Shown one piece after another: positions 16,673 to 25,979 of a stretch of DNA of 64,000 nt. The notes below the pieces were generated by a model that worked only from the letters and a program-made list of their open reading frames with translations, did no database searches and was not told where the DNA came from. Positions within the stretch are counted from its first letter, which is position 1, and every line of letters starts with the position of its first letter. Source of the DNA: Parafrankia sp. EUN1f (GTDB lineage Bacteria > Actinomycetota > Actinomycetes > Frankiales > Frankiaceae); assembly GCF_000177675.1 (NCBI RefSeq), contig NZ_ADGX01000021.1, forward strand, positions 1 through 64,000, in the 5' to 3' direction. The position numbers and the translations under genes are program-made.

Positions 16673-19366
16673 GTGACGCGTGAGAGCGCGCCGCCGCGGG
16701 TCATTCCGGCGCGATTTCGTCCACCGCCAGCCGCGAGAATGCGCCGGGAACGCCTGACCAGGGAGTTTGCCGAGTCGCCGGCCTACCGCGTCGGCCTCGT
16801 GGTCGCTCCGGCCGGAGCGGGGAAGTCCACACTCCTGGCCGAGATCGCCCAGCACCTCCGCCACCCCACCGCCTGGCTGACCCTCGATGATCGGATCGGC
16901 ACCAGCGGTGCGTTCCTCGCCCATCTCCAGGCAGCCGTCAGGAACGCAAGCCAGCCGGCAGCGGCACAGACCTCCCTGGCGGCACAGACCTCCCCGGCGG
17001 CACAGCACACCCTGATGGCACGGGCCTCCTCCGCGGAGGGCACGACACGCGCCGGCCAGGCCGCGGAGCGACCCTGGACCGACATCGAGATGGCGATCAC
17101 TGATCTCGAACAGCGGCTGCGGAGCGATCTGCTGATCGTTCTCGACGACCTGCATACCGTTCAGGGCCAGCCGGCCGAGGCCGCGGCGCAGACCTTCCTC
17201 GACTACCTTCCGTCCCACGTGCGGGTGCTCGTCTCCGCCCGGTGGCGTCCCGATCTCGACCTGCACCGGCTCCGGCTTGCCGGGCGGATCCTGGAGCTTG
17301 ACGCGGACGCGCTGCGGTTCCGCGTCTGGGAGGTCGAGGAGCTGTTCCGGGACTGCCATGGAGTCCGGCTTCGTCCCGACGAGGTCGCCGCGCTCACCCG
17401 CAGCACATCCGGCTGGGCCGCCGGGCTACAGCTGTTCCACCTGGCCACGTCGGGCCGCCCGCAGCGCGATCGGGCCCGAATCCTCTCCGGGCTGGCCAAG
17501 GCCAGAGTCGTCCGGGAGTACCTGACCACACACGTCCTGGACACGGTCCGCCCGGAGGAGCGGGAATTCCTCATCCGGACCTGTGTCTTCGACCGGCTCA
17601 CCGACAGGCGCTGCGATGAGCTGCTCGGCCGCACGGGCAGCGACGTCCAGCTCGCCGGCCTGGAACGCCGCGGGCTTTTCACCGTCGTCGACGATGACGG
17701 GATCAGCTATCGCTACCACGAGGTCCTGAGGATGCACCTGCTCGCCCAGCTCGTCGACGAGCTCGGCGAGGCCGGCGCGAACGAGGTACACCGCGCGGCG
17801 GCCACACTGTGTGAACGTGATGGAGCGTTGAGCGAAGCGGTGCTGTGTTACTGCCGATGCGGCGACTGGAAACAGGTACGGCGGCTGCTCGAGCAGGGCG
17901 GCGAACGGCTGGCGGAGGATCCAGCCGACTGGTTCGAGCTGCTTCCGCCGTCGATCCGAGACTCCGACCCGTGGGTGCTGCTCGCGGTGGCACGCAGGCT
18001 CACCGCGAACGGATCACTGGATGCCGCGGCCGACGCCTACCGGGGCGCCGTCGCCGCCTTCGGCCCGCAGGCCCCCGTCTGGGTCGCCCGGGAGCAGGCC
18101 GGCCTCGACGACTGGCGCCATCCGGCCCTGCGGCGGACGACGAGCTGGAGCGGGATCATCCGGAAGGTGCTGGCCGATCCCAGCGCCCACATCGACAGTC
18201 CGGCCGACAGCCCGCACGCCCTGCTCGCCAGCGGGATCGCCGCCTTCGTCGGCGGCAGGATCCCGCTGGCCCGCCGCCGGTTCGGCCTGATCACCGACGG
18301 AGCCGACGGGGCCGGTGGAGCAGGTGGAGCCGGCGGAGCCGACGGGGGCCCGGTCGTCGAGGCTGTAGCCGCGATCGGCAGCGCCGCCTGTGCACTGCTC
18401 ATGGCGGACGAACGAGTCCTGCCGGACGGCCGCGGAGGCAGGACGCCGGACGACGTCGTGGAGGCTGCGATGGCAGCCGCCGAGCGGCTCGGCTATCCGG
18501 CCTTCCTGCGGGTCGCGACCGGTATCCGGGCGATGCGCCTGCCTACCGGGCACCGCCGCGTCCTGCACCTGCTCAACGCTGCCGAGGTCGCCGATGACCA
18601 GTGGGGTTCAGTGATACTCCGCCTGATCGGGGCGCTCGTCACGCTGACCGTGCCTCCCAGCGCCGGCGACGAGGTCGACACGGGGAGCGAGGAGGCCCTT
18701 GCCTCCCTCACCCTGGCGGCCTCGGCGCACCACCCGACCATCGGCAGGCTCGGTGGGCTCAGCGCGCTCGGTGAAACGGCGCAGGCCCGCACGGGGGCCA
18801 TGCCGATCGGCTTCTGGGCCACCCAGCAGGCGGCGGCGACGTTGGAGACCGCCGCGCGGGACTTCGACGAGCTCTCCGCGCCGGCACTGGCCACCTGGGC
18901 TCGCGTTCTCAGACTGATCGCGGGGCGCCACACCGGAACAGCGCTGCCTGAACGGGAGACGGCGCGGATCCTGCGGGCGGCGGCCCGCCTCGGCCCAGCC
19001 CCGTACGCGCTCGCGCTGGCCGGCTGCGCACCATCCCGCGGCGTCGGTCACCCGCCCGACGGGCCCGGTCGCGCCTCCGCGGACGAGACGGCCGCCCGGA
19101 TCGCGGCCGACGCCGGCATCGGCCACCTGCTCCGCCGGCTCACCGGGGTGCACGACGAGCGCGGGGGCACCCCGCCACCGTCGTGCGCCCGGCCACCAGC
19201 CCGGCCACCAGCCCGCCGACGCCCGCGACGAACTCGACCGCCGACCGGCCTGCCAGCAACCGGCCTGCCAGCAACCAGCCAGCCACCGAGCGGCCAGCCG
19301 CGGACGAGCGCGCCACGGACGAGCCCGGGCCGCCGACCACCCAGACCGCCGAGGCGGGCCGGCTGA
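16673..19366 (+). CDS. STAND-family (MalT/AfsR-type) ATPase half of a split SARP regulator
   Basis: 897 aa from the GTG at 16673, chosen for its GGAGG 6 nt upstream (the frame is open to 16622). Walker A APAGAGKST (~45) and Walker B LLIVLDDLH (~155) define a MalT-like STAND ATPase, followed by the winged-helix/sensor region (YLTTHVLDTVRPEEREFL, LERRGLFTVVDDDG, YRYHEVLRMHLL) and a long helical repeat region. The last ~65 residues are Arg/Pro-rich and not protein-like. A G5 tract at 19163-19167 precedes them: one added G would carry the frame into the SARP ORF below. I infer a single ancestral ~1140-aa regulator split by a 1-nt deletion. It lies at the tail-tip end of the eCIS and converges on it. 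Confidence 0.75.
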   Translation: MTRESAPPRVIPARFRPPPAARMRRERLTREFAESPAYRVGLVVAPAGAGKSTLLAEIAQHLRHPTAWLTLDDRIGTSGAFLAHLQAAVRNASQPAAAQTSLAAQTSPAAQHTLMARASSAEGTTRAGQAAERPWTDIEMAITDLEQRLRSDLLIVLDDLHTVQGQPAEAAAQTFLDYLPSHVRVLVSARWRPDLDLHRLRLAGRILELDADALRFRVWEVEELFRDCHGVRLRPDEVAALTRSTSGWAAGLQLFHLATSGRPQRDRARILSGLAKARVVREYLTTHVLDTVRPEEREFLIRTCVFDRLTDRRCDELLGRTGSDVQLAGLERRGLFTVVDDDGISYRYHEVLRMHLLAQLVDELGEAGANEVHRAAATLCERDGALSEAVLCYCRCGDWKQVRRLLEQGGERLAEDPADWFELLPPSIRDSDPWVLLAVARRLTANGSLDAAADAYRGAVAAFGPQAPVWVAREQAGLDDWRHPALRRTTSWSGIIRKVLADPSAHIDSPADSPHALLASGIAAFVGGRIPLARRRFGLITDGADGAGGAGGAGGADGGPVVEAVAAIGSAACALLMADERVLPDGRGGRTPDDVVEAAMAAAERLGYPAFLRVATGIRAMRLPTGHRRVLHLLNAAEVADDQWGSVILRLIGALVTLTVPPSAGDEVDTGSEEALASLTLAASAHHPTIGRLGGLSALGETAQARTGAMPIGFWATQQAAATLETAARDFDELSAPALATWARVLRLIAGRHTGTALPERETARILRAAARLGPAPYALALAGCAPSRGVGHPPDGPGRASADETAARIAADAGIGHLLRRLTGVHDERGGTPPPSCARPPARPPARRRPRRTRPPTGLPATGLPATSQPPSGQPRTSAPRTSPGRRPPRPPRRAG

Positions 19367-20097
19367 CCATCCGTTGCCTGGGCGGCTTCGAGATCAGCCG
19401 AAATGGCACAGCGATCAGCCTCGACGGGGTTCAGCCACGCAACCTCGAGCTTCTCCACATCCTCGCGGTCCATTCGGACCATGCCGTACCCCGGGACCGG
19501 CTCACCGAGCTGATCTGGCCGGACGCGTCACCCAGCCGGGCCAACCACAGCCTGCAGGTGGCCATCAGCGCGCTGCGCGGCCTGCTGGAGCCGGAGGTGC
19601 CGCGGGAACAGCGCCGGCTGCTGCGCCGCACGGGCCAGGGGTACCTGCTGGTCGTCGCCGACCGCGCCGACCATGATCTTCTCCGGTTCGGGCAGCTGCT
19701 GAGCGCGGCGGACGGAGCCCGCGGGCGCGGCGACCGCGACGCCGAGGCCGACCACCTGATGGCGGCGATCGAGCGCCACAGCGGGGAGCTGCTTCCCGCC
19801 GGCCGGCCGGCGGACTGGTTGCTGACGGAGAGGGAACGTCTTCGCGTCGTGCTTGCCACCGCCTGCGAGCGGGTCAGCCGACTCCTCACCGAGGCCGGCC
19901 GGCACGCGGAGGCCGCTCGGCACGCCGAGCGCGGGCTCGACGTCGACCGGTACCGGGACGGGCTCTGGCAGGTGCTGGCACTCGCGCTGCGCGCAGGCGG
20001 GCAACCGGCCGCGGCCGCGCTGGCCGAGGCCCGTTACCGCTCGATGCTCGCCGAGCTGGGCGTCAGCGTCGGTCCCGGCGTCGGCGACGGTCGGTGA
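19183..20097 (+). CDS. SARP-type winged helix and BTAD domain (C-terminal half of the split regulator)
   Basis: 304 aa if started at GTG 19183. An N-terminal Pro/Ala/Thr linker leads to an OmpR-type winged helix (LTIRCLGGFEISRNG, then LELLHILAVHSDHAVPRDRL, LIWPDASPSRANHSLQVAIS, LRRTGQGYLLVV, ~63-155). The BTAD domain follows (HSGELLPAGRPADWLLTERE, ~195 to the end, with TPR-like helices and the ending RYRSMLAELGV). SARP regulators bind direct repeats ahead of secondary-metabolite or eCIS-type operons. The ORF overlaps the STAND gene by 184 nt in another frame, with no good ribosome-binding site at the GTG. Best read as the end of one frameshifted STAND-SARP protein; translation of a separate SARP is possible. 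Converges on the eCIS operon, which ends 9 nt later. Confidence 0.75.
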   Translation: MRPATSPATSPPTPATNSTADRPASNRPASNQPATERPAADERATDEPGPPTTQTAEAGRLTIRCLGGFEISRNGTAISLDGVQPRNLELLHILAVHSDHAVPRDRLTELIWPDASPSRANHSLQVAISALRGLLEPEVPREQRRLLRRTGQGYLLVVADRADHDLLRFGQLLSAADGARGRGDRDAEADHLMAAIERHSGELLPAGRPADWLLTERERLRVVLATACERVSRLLTEAGRHAEAARHAERGLDVDRYRDGLWQVLALALRAGGQPAAAALAEARYRSMLAELGVSVGPGVGDGR

Positions 20098-20106
20098 CCA
20101 GCGGCG

Positions 20107-20625
20107 TCAGCCTGTCTCGATCCGGTGCGGGACGTGCGCGGGTTTCGCACCGCGCACCGCCGCCTCCACCGCACGAAGGTCGGCGTCGCGCGGCACCCGC
20201 ACCCGCAGCAGCGGCGCCCGGCTGCCCGGCGGGATCCCGTACGGGCGCGGCGACCACTGCGCCCCTCCACTGTCGATGACCTCGGCCTCCACCTCGGCCA
20301 GCACCCTGACCGCGGCGAGCACCCCGCGCACGGTGCCCCGCCAGCGCAGCAGCTCCGGGGTGTGCCGCAGCACCCGTCGGACGTGTTCCGGTGGCCACCG
20401 GTCGTCCAGCGCGATGCCGAGCCAGCCGGCAAGCCAGCCGAGGAAGTCCGCCGGGGTCAGATCCGGGTCGAGGTAGGCGTCGATGTTGTCGATCGTGGCC
20501 AGTGCCGGTGCGAGCACCTGGTCGAACGCGGCGAGCAGATCCCCGAGCGCACCGGCGTCGAGCAGCACCCCCGGCACTCCGCGGGCCAGGGGGAACGGCG
20601 TCGGCAGATCGACGGCCTGCCTCAT
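20107..20625 (-). CDS. eCIS/phage tail protein I-like baseplate component
   Basis: 172 aa from ATG 20625, overlapping the stop of the gpJ-like gene (ATGA). Residues 1-110 match the P2 gpI/TIGR02242 pattern: LLAAFDQVLAPALATIDNID, AYLDPDLTPADFLGWLAGWL, WPPEHVRRVLRHTPELLRWRG. The C-terminus (LRVRVPRDADLRAVEAAVRG, PAHVPHRIE) resembles tail-fibre attachment ends of this family. It caps the wedge of the baseplate. Last gene of the eCIS operon; ends 9 nt from the convergent SARP stop, without an obvious terminator. Confidence 0.8.
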   Translation of the reverse strand: MRQAVDLPTPFPLARGVPGVLLDAGALGDLLAAFDQVLAPALATIDNIDAYLDPDLTPADFLGWLAGWLGIALDDRWPPEHVRRVLRHTPELLRWRGTVRGVLAAVRVLAEVEAEVIDSGGAQWSPRPYGIPPGSRAPLLRVRVPRDADLRAVEAAVRGAKPAHVPHRIETG

Positions 20626-22640
20626 CGGATGACATCCACCTGGTGTTCGAAACCGATCACCAGGCCGTTCGCCGGAACATCGATCCGCTCCGTGCGGACG
20701 GGCCGCTGCTCCGCGGCCGGCGAGTTGGCCCGGGCGATCGGGTTGGCCCGGTAGAGCCGGACCTCCTCCAGGTAGGCGACACCGGGCACCGCCTGGAGCA
20801 CGCCGTGGATGTCGCCGATGGTGACCGCCCGGCCGAAGGGCCACCCGGTGCCGTCCGGCCCTCCGGTGACCGGGTGCATCCGTCGGTGCAGCAGGCGAAG
20901 CGCCTCGTCCCGCACCCGCTCGGGGGCCGCCGTGGCGGTGGCCCGCACCCGGGCACCGACGGTGAAGCCCAGGTAGATCGGGGGTTCCACGACGAGGCGC
21001 ACCCCGATGACCCGGCGGGCGTCGAGGTAGCGGCGCACCGCCTCACCGGTGCGGTCCGAGACGAGGAGGCCGGTGGGGTCGAGCTGGCCGTCGGCGGCGA
21101 CGTCGGCGACCCGCGGGACGAGCAGCACGCGCACCACACCCGCGTTCTCGCCGGACTCGTCGACGACGCAGCGGGCCCGGGCGATCTCCGGGGCGGCCTG
21201 GCGGGCGAGGATCTCGTAGTCCTCCGTGGTCACCGCGCGGTCACGGTGACGCAGTGTCAGCGGGCCGCGGACCCTGGCCTCCTCCACGGTCTCCCCGTCC
21301 TGGCCGCCGGTGGCCGGCTCCCGGTTGTAGACCGCCGCGACGTAGGGGATGGAGGTACGCAGGGTGTTGAGCGACCTGGCCACCACGTTGCCGTCGCGCC
21401 CGCCGCCGGTCTGGTAGGGACGAACCCGCACGGTGGCGCCCTTCGCCGGTACCGCGCCGAACGTGCGCACGGTGCCGTCGTCCAGCCGGACCAGCGGCCC
21501 GAAGCGGATCTCCCCGGAGGTCGGATCCACGGTGACGTGGCGGTCGGCGGGGCCGCTGGCCGCGAACGACTCGACGGCCTCCCACACCGTCCATTCGAGC
21601 TCCGGTGCGGGCTCGGGCAGCGCCTCGGGAGCATCGCCCGGGGCCAGCCGGGCGGCACCGACCTCGACGACGATCGGCTCCGAGGTCGTCGGCACCGGCG
21701 CCTGACTCAGGGTGAACGCCTGCCCGGCCACCCCTTCGGCGAGCCCGAGGATCTCACCGGGTACCTGCGCCCCGTGCACGGCATCGACATCGCCACCGAC
21801 GGCCACGCCGGTCACCGACACGATCTTCGGTGAATCCCGGTAGCCGCGCACGCCTCGGCGCTCGACGACCCGGCAGCGCACCCAGGCCGCGGACCGGCCG
21901 CCGATGTCCCGGACGGCGTGCCCGCGGGGCAGATGGAGTTCGATCACACCGGAGGTGTTCAGGCCGTTGGTGGTGTCCTGTTCCTGCGGGCACCGACGCC
22001 ACCGCTCGCCGTCCCAGGCCTCCCAGCGCAGCGGCGGGTTGTCCGGGTCGATGCCGTGCCCGCTGACCGTGCAGGTGAAGCGCAGCAGGACGATCAGCGA
22101 CGGGGCCGGCCGGTCGAAGCCGATGTACAGCGCGTCACCAGGCTTCGGATGCCGGTCGAAACAGGTGAATCCGGCGCCCAGACCAAGCTCGTCGGTGTGA
22201 TCACGCAGCGTCTGGCCGTCGATGACGGACCCGACCCGTACCGAGCGGGCGGGCACCACGTCGAGGTCGGCCATCGTGGTGAACTCGATGGCCGGCTCGG
22301 TGGCGGTCCGCCGGGTGGAGACGACCGTCCCCTTCGGGATGCGCACCGTGGCGTCCTGCGGCGCGGACAGCCGGAACGACACCTCGGCCCGCGCGGCGAC
22401 CGGTGGGAACAGCCGGACCCCGACGAGGTCCAGGAAGCGCAGGTAGTTGCGCTCGGGGACCCGGTTGAGGCGGTAGAGCATCAGGTCGGTCATCCAGGCG
22501 AAGGTCTCGACGAGGGTGATGCCCGGGTCGCTGACGTTGTGGTTCGTCCACGTCGGGCAGCGATCGGCGATGAAGCGCTTGGCGTCGTCGACGAGCTGCT
22601 GGAAGGTGCGGTCGTCGAGGTTCGGTGCCGGCAGGGTCAT
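20622..22640 (-). CDS. eCIS baseplate wedge protein (gpJ/Afp11-like, TIGR02243 type)
   Basis: 672 aa from ATG 22640 (ATGA overlap with the gp25 gene; the frame itself is open to 23021). The N-terminus has the family signature NLDDRTFQQLVDDAKRFI, then WTNHNVSDPGITLVETFAWM and LNRVPERNYLRFLDLVGV. The middle is a long beta insertion (PLRWEAWDGERWRRC, GEIRFGPL, VRVRPYQTGGGRDGNV). The C-terminal baseplate_J core has LTLRHRDRAVTTEDYEILAR, RVLLVPRV and VRVYLDAR-like segments. Length and domain order fit putative baseplate assembly proteins of contractile injection systems. It joins gp25 and gpI in the wedge around the spike. Confidence 0.88.
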   Translation of the reverse strand: MTLPAPNLDDRTFQQLVDDAKRFIADRCPTWTNHNVSDPGITLVETFAWMTDLMLYRLNRVPERNYLRFLDLVGVRLFPPVAARAEVSFRLSAPQDATVRIPKGTVVSTRRTATEPAIEFTTMADLDVVPARSVRVGSVIDGQTLRDHTDELGLGAGFTCFDRHPKPGDALYIGFDRPAPSLIVLLRFTCTVSGHGIDPDNPPLRWEAWDGERWRRCPQEQDTTNGLNTSGVIELHLPRGHAVRDIGGRSAAWVRCRVVERRGVRGYRDSPKIVSVTGVAVGGDVDAVHGAQVPGEILGLAEGVAGQAFTLSQAPVPTTSEPIVVEVGAARLAPGDAPEALPEPAPELEWTVWEAVESFAASGPADRHVTVDPTSGEIRFGPLVRLDDGTVRTFGAVPAKGATVRVRPYQTGGGRDGNVVARSLNTLRTSIPYVAAVYNREPATGGQDGETVEEARVRGPLTLRHRDRAVTTEDYEILARQAAPEIARARCVVDESGENAGVVRVLLVPRVADVAADGQLDPTGLLVSDRTGEAVRRYLDARRVIGVRLVVEPPIYLGFTVGARVRATATAAPERVRDEALRLLHRRMHPVTGGPDGTGWPFGRAVTIGDIHGVLQAVPGVAYLEEVRLYRANPIARANSPAAEQRPVRTERIDVPANGLVIGFEHQVDVIR

Positions 22641-23071
22641 CGGAGGGCCTCCGCCTCGTCGTCGGGGATCACGTAGAACGGGACGACGAGGTTGCGCCGG
22701 TCGTAGTCGTCGCGGATCCGGTAGGCGATGTCGATCCACAGCGTCGACGCGGCGACGTCCGGTGTGACCACGACCTCGAGGACCTCGACCCGCGGCTCCC
22801 ACCGGGTGAGCGAGCGCTGCACCTCGTAGGCGACCAGGCCGGCGGTGTTCGCGTCGGCCGGCGCGAACACGTGGTCGGCGAGCGGGCACCCGAACTCCGG
22901 GCGCATCGGCCGTTCTCCCGGCGTGGTGCTGAGGATCAGGTACATGGCCTGCTCCACCTCGGCGGCGCCCGTCGTCATCGCGAAGGCGCCGGCCGGGTCG
23001 ACCGCCACCGGCCAACGCCACCCGGCTCCGAGAAAACCACCCGCCGCGGGGCCCGTCGGCTGCACCGTCAT
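22637..23071 (-). CDS. gp25-like baseplate wedge protein
   Basis: 144 aa from ATG 23071, overlapping the PAAR gene by 4 nt. The GPW_gp25 domain is complete: GWRWPVAVDPAG, EVEQAMYLILSTTPGERPMR, PEFGCPLADHVFAP, VAYEVQRSLTRWEPRVEVLE and RRNLVVPFYV. The T-PGER-MRPEFG motif with the Glu-Arg-Arg core is the hallmark of T4 gp25 homologues that nucleate sheath attachment. Stop and next start share ATGA, which fixes stoichiometric production with the gpJ-like protein. Confidence 0.9.
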   Translation of the reverse strand: MTVQPTGPAAGGFLGAGWRWPVAVDPAGAFAMTTGAAEVEQAMYLILSTTPGERPMRPEFGCPLADHVFAPADANTAGLVAYEVQRSLTRWEPRVEVLEVVVTPDVAASTLWIDIAYRIRDDYDRRNLVVPFYVIPDDEAEALR

Positions 23072-23460
23072 GGGCCCACCAGCACCGTCGTGCCCGAACC
23101 GACGATCATCGCCGTCATCTGCGCACACTGGGTGACCGGGCAGCCGGAGTAGGCCACCCCGCGCCCCTCGACGCGGACCGTGCCGCTGCCGGAGAGCACC
23201 CGTCCCTGCTGCGCGGCCGGTACGAGGTAGGGATCGGAGACGTGCAGGCCGGCATGCGGGGGCGTGTTCGTGCCGGTTGACGACTCCAGCGCCACCGGCT
23301 GCCCACCGACGAACACGGTGGTGGAAAGACCGATGGTCAACGGCGCCGAGAACGGCAGCGGCGCCGGTGAGGGGATCGGGGCACCGGCGGGCCCCGGTAT
23401 CTGGTGGATCGCGCACACACCGGTGATCTTGTCCCCGGCGAGGACGACGGGAGCGCTCAC
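23068..23460 (-). CDS. PAAR-domain spike-tip protein
   Basis: 130 aa. Gly-rich PAAR-like beta-prism: ALESSTGTNTPPHAGLHVSD, LVPAAQQGRVLSGSGTV, RGVAYSGCPVTQCAQM and the end IVGSGTTVLVG. The Cys/His set (H in PPHAGLH, C in GCPVTQC) could bind the single metal of PAAR tips. It sharpens the spike and may carry effectors; there is no extension domain here. The gene sits between the spike and gp25 genes. A 65-nt gap separates it from the VgrG-like stop, the only clear break in this part of the operon. Confidence 0.85.
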   Translation of the reverse strand: MSAPVVLAGDKITGVCAIHQIPGPAGAPIPSPAPLPFSAPLTIGLSTTVFVGGQPVALESSTGTNTPPHAGLHVSDPYLVPAAQQGRVLSGSGTVRVEGRGVAYSGCPVTQCAQMTAMIVGSGTTVLVGP

Positions 23461-23525
23461 CGAGTCACCTCCCTCACGCCGATCTCGGATTCGTCCATCT
23501 CGCCTGCCGCCCGTGGCCCGCGCGG

Positions 23526-25262
23526 TCAGTTCAACTTGATCTGGGAGCCCTGCACCGTGACGTCGGCGCTGCTGGTCACCGTGACGCCGCCGTCCCCCGA
23601 CAGCGACACGGATCCCCCCGCGGAGATCTCCAGATCCTGGTCGGCGGTCATCCGCAGATTCCCACCGGCCCGGATCTCCACGTCGGAATCCGTCTCGATG
23701 GTCAGCCCACCGGCGTCGTGGTCGAGATGAATCCGGACCCGGCCGTCCCGGGTGCGGATCTCGACGTGCTCGTCACCATCCGCATCACTGATCATGATTT
23801 CGTGACCCTGGCGGGTCCGCAGCCCGCGGCGCACGGCCAGGCCCGTGGCGGTGTCGACCCCACCGTCGAACGGCGGTGCGTCCACCCCGTTGTACAGGCC
23901 GGCGAGGACGAAGGGGCGACGGGGATCGCCCTGCTCGAAGGCGACCAGCACCTCGTCGTCGACCTCCGGCGGGATGAGCAGGCCGCGGTCCGGGCCGGCG
24001 CCGGCGAACGCGACCCGCGCCCAGTACGTCTCGTACTCGGCGGACAACCAGGGCAGGCGGACCCGGACCCGGCCCCGCGCCTCCGGATCGTTGATGTTGG
24101 AGACGATGCCCGGCACCACCCCGGGGATCGTCGGGGTGCCTCCTCGCGCACCGCCCGCCGCCGCGACCAGGCCGAGCAGCGAACGGTCATGCCCGCCCGC
24201 GACGGTGAAACGGGTGCGGTAGCCGGAATGGTCGAAGACATGCTCGGCGTGCGAGACCGTGAGCTTCCCATCGAAACGGCCACCGGTGCGCCCGACGCTG
24301 AGCGCCACACCGGCGAGAATGCGCGGATCGCCGTGGGCCACCCCCTCCGCGGCCGCCGAGGTGCTGGCGATCCGCTCGGCGAGCGCGGCGACCATCGCGT
24401 CGCATTCCGCCTGGGTCGCCAGCGGCCTCGCCGCGGCGGTGAAGCGGGCGTTGGCATTCCCGGCGCCGAGCGTCGCCGGCTCGTCGGGGAGCTGCGCCGA
24501 GCTGGTCTGAGCCCGGGCCGTCGCCACCACCTCCTGCTTGGCCCGGTCGTCCCAGCCGCGGACCTCCGCCTCGATGACCTGCTGGGCCGCGGTCACCCGG
24601 GCGGTGAACACCTCCAGATCACCACCCGGAGTCAGCTGCAGATGGTCCCGGCTGTCGAAGCCGCCAGGACCCGGTGCCTCGTCGGCCGGGGCCGGCCGGT
24701 CGAACTCGAGCCGGTTCCCGCGGACCCGCAGCACGTAGCCGATCTCACGGGCTCGCCGGGTGAGGAAATCCCAGTACGTCTCGCTGATCTGCCCGACGTG
24801 GTCGTGCACGACAGAGGTGGCCGCGATCGTCCCGGTCCTGATCCCGGCCTTCCCCGCGATCATGGTGACGAGATCGGAGTCGGTGACGTTGTGGTAGGTC
24901 GCGGTGTGGACACCGTTGAACAACGCGTAGGAGCTGTCGAACGCGACGATCACGGTGTGTGACCCGAGCTCGTCGTAGGAGATCCCGAGGCTGTAGACGT
25001 GCCCCTCGAACAGGGTCGTCTCGGCCGCGGCGCCCGTCGGGTCGGCTGCCGGCGGCGCGGTGACCCGCAGCGTCTTGTGGAAGTCGAACCCGCCGACGGT
25101 GAGCAGCTCACGGCCCGGATCGTCGAGGACCACCCGGCAGGCATCCGGCGCGGCGAGATCGCTGTCGATGACCACCCGGCGGATCGCGGTGCTGACCGCG
25201 GACGGCACCCTGGCCGAGTCGAGGTAGAGAACGGGCAGCGCCCCGTAGGTCTCCGCCGCCAT
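23526..25262 (-). CDS. VgrG/gpD-gp5-like spike protein
   Basis: 578 aa from ATG 25262 (TGATG overlap with the LysM gene; the frame is open to 25388). The N-terminal hub half (VLYLDSARVPSAVST, VIVAFDSSYALFNG, YWDFLTRRAREIGYVLRVRG) is gp27/gpD-like. An OB-fold follows (IPGVVPGIVSNINDPEARGR, VRVRLPWLSAEYETYWARV, PRRPFVLAGLYNG), then a C-terminal beta-helix of short strands (HVEIRTRDGRVRIHLDHDA, VEIRAGGNLRMTADQDLEIS, DVTVQGSQIKLN). This is the usual one-chain spike of eCIS and T6SS. No toxin extension follows the beta-helix. It sits between the LysM hub protein and the PAAR tip. Confidence 0.88.
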   Translation of the reverse strand: MAAETYGALPVLYLDSARVPSAVSTAIRRVVIDSDLAAPDACRVVLDDPGRELLTVGGFDFHKTLRVTAPPAADPTGAAAETTLFEGHVYSLGISYDELGSHTVIVAFDSSYALFNGVHTATYHNVTDSDLVTMIAGKAGIRTGTIAATSVVHDHVGQISETYWDFLTRRAREIGYVLRVRGNRLEFDRPAPADEAPGPGGFDSRDHLQLTPGGDLEVFTARVTAAQQVIEAEVRGWDDRAKQEVVATARAQTSSAQLPDEPATLGAGNANARFTAAARPLATQAECDAMVAALAERIASTSAAAEGVAHGDPRILAGVALSVGRTGGRFDGKLTVSHAEHVFDHSGYRTRFTVAGGHDRSLLGLVAAAGGARGGTPTIPGVVPGIVSNINDPEARGRVRVRLPWLSAEYETYWARVAFAGAGPDRGLLIPPEVDDEVLVAFEQGDPRRPFVLAGLYNGVDAPPFDGGVDTATGLAVRRGLRTRQGHEIMISDADGDEHVEIRTRDGRVRIHLDHDAGGLTIETDSDVEIRAGGNLRMTADQDLEISAGGSVSLSGDGGVTVTSSADVTVQGSQIKLN

Positions 25263-25972
25263 CACCGACCACCCCGCCCGCCCGGCCCGGGCGTGAGGTC
25301 GGCGCGATCCGGCAGCAGTAGTCGGGCGCCGGGGGTCAGCCGGGTCGGATCGTCGAGGCCGTTGAGCTCCGCGATCGCCCGCCAACAACCGGCGTCGCCG
25401 TAGGTGCGGTACGCGATGCCGGCCAGGGTCTCACCGCCGATCACCCGGTGTGCCCGGCGCGCGCTCACCCCGCCCGAGGTCGGGTTGGTCCCTTTCGGTT
25501 CCTCCGGTGCGGCCTTCATCGCCAGTGCCACCTCGGCCCTGGTGGGCGCCCCGCTCGGCGCGAACAGGTTGCAGGTCGCGTCGACGCTGGTGAGCAGGCC
25601 GACGAACTGGCCGCTCGGGCCGAGCTTGAACTCACCCCAGGTGAACATCAGCACCGGTGGGCTCGGTGACGTCCCCTCACGTGAGTCCCTGGTCGGGTTC
25701 GTCCACTCCAGCAGCTGCTGGATCTCGGCCATCACCGATCGGTCCTGCCCGCGGCCCGCGTCGAGCAGGAGGCTGAACTGGAGATCGACGGCCCGGGCAC
25801 CGAGGAAGGCCGGACGGGGCGACTCCCGGGCCGCCTGTGTGGGCTGTTCCCGGTACTCCGCGCGTTTCGCGATCTTGATCGTGGACGGGTTGAAATGGAA
25901 GGTAACCCGCGTGTTCTGGTTGTCCTGCTCGCACAACCGGGCCCTGACGAAACTCCCGCGCGCCGGGCTCAC
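25262..25972 (-). CDS. LysM-domain hub protein (Afp7-like tail tube initiator/spike adaptor)
   Basis: 236 aa from GTG 25972. The N-terminal region (VTFHFNPSTIKIAKRAEYRE, PAFLGARAVDLQFSLLLDAG, LMFTWGEFKLGPSGQF, VDATCNLFAPSGAPTRAEV) is the conserved part of CIS LysM proteins that join the tube to the spike. A LysM motif follows at ~180-230 (HRVIGGETLAGIAYRTYGD, CWRAIAELNGLDDPTRLTPG). In Afp/PVC the equivalent (Afp7) bridges tube and spike. Its stop is within the ATG of the spike gene; the start is 7 nt after the tube gene stop. Confidence 0.85.
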   Translation of the reverse strand: MSPARGSFVRARLCEQDNQNTRVTFHFNPSTIKIAKRAEYREQPTQAARESPRPAFLGARAVDLQFSLLLDAGRGQDRSVMAEIQQLLEWTNPTRDSREGTSPSPPVLMFTWGEFKLGPSGQFVGLLTSVDATCNLFAPSGAPTRAEVALAMKAAPEEPKGTNPTSGGVSARRAHRVIGGETLAGIAYRTYGDAGCWRAIAELNGLDDPTRLTPGARLLLPDRADLTPGPGGRGGR

Positions 25973-25979
25973 CGCCCGA

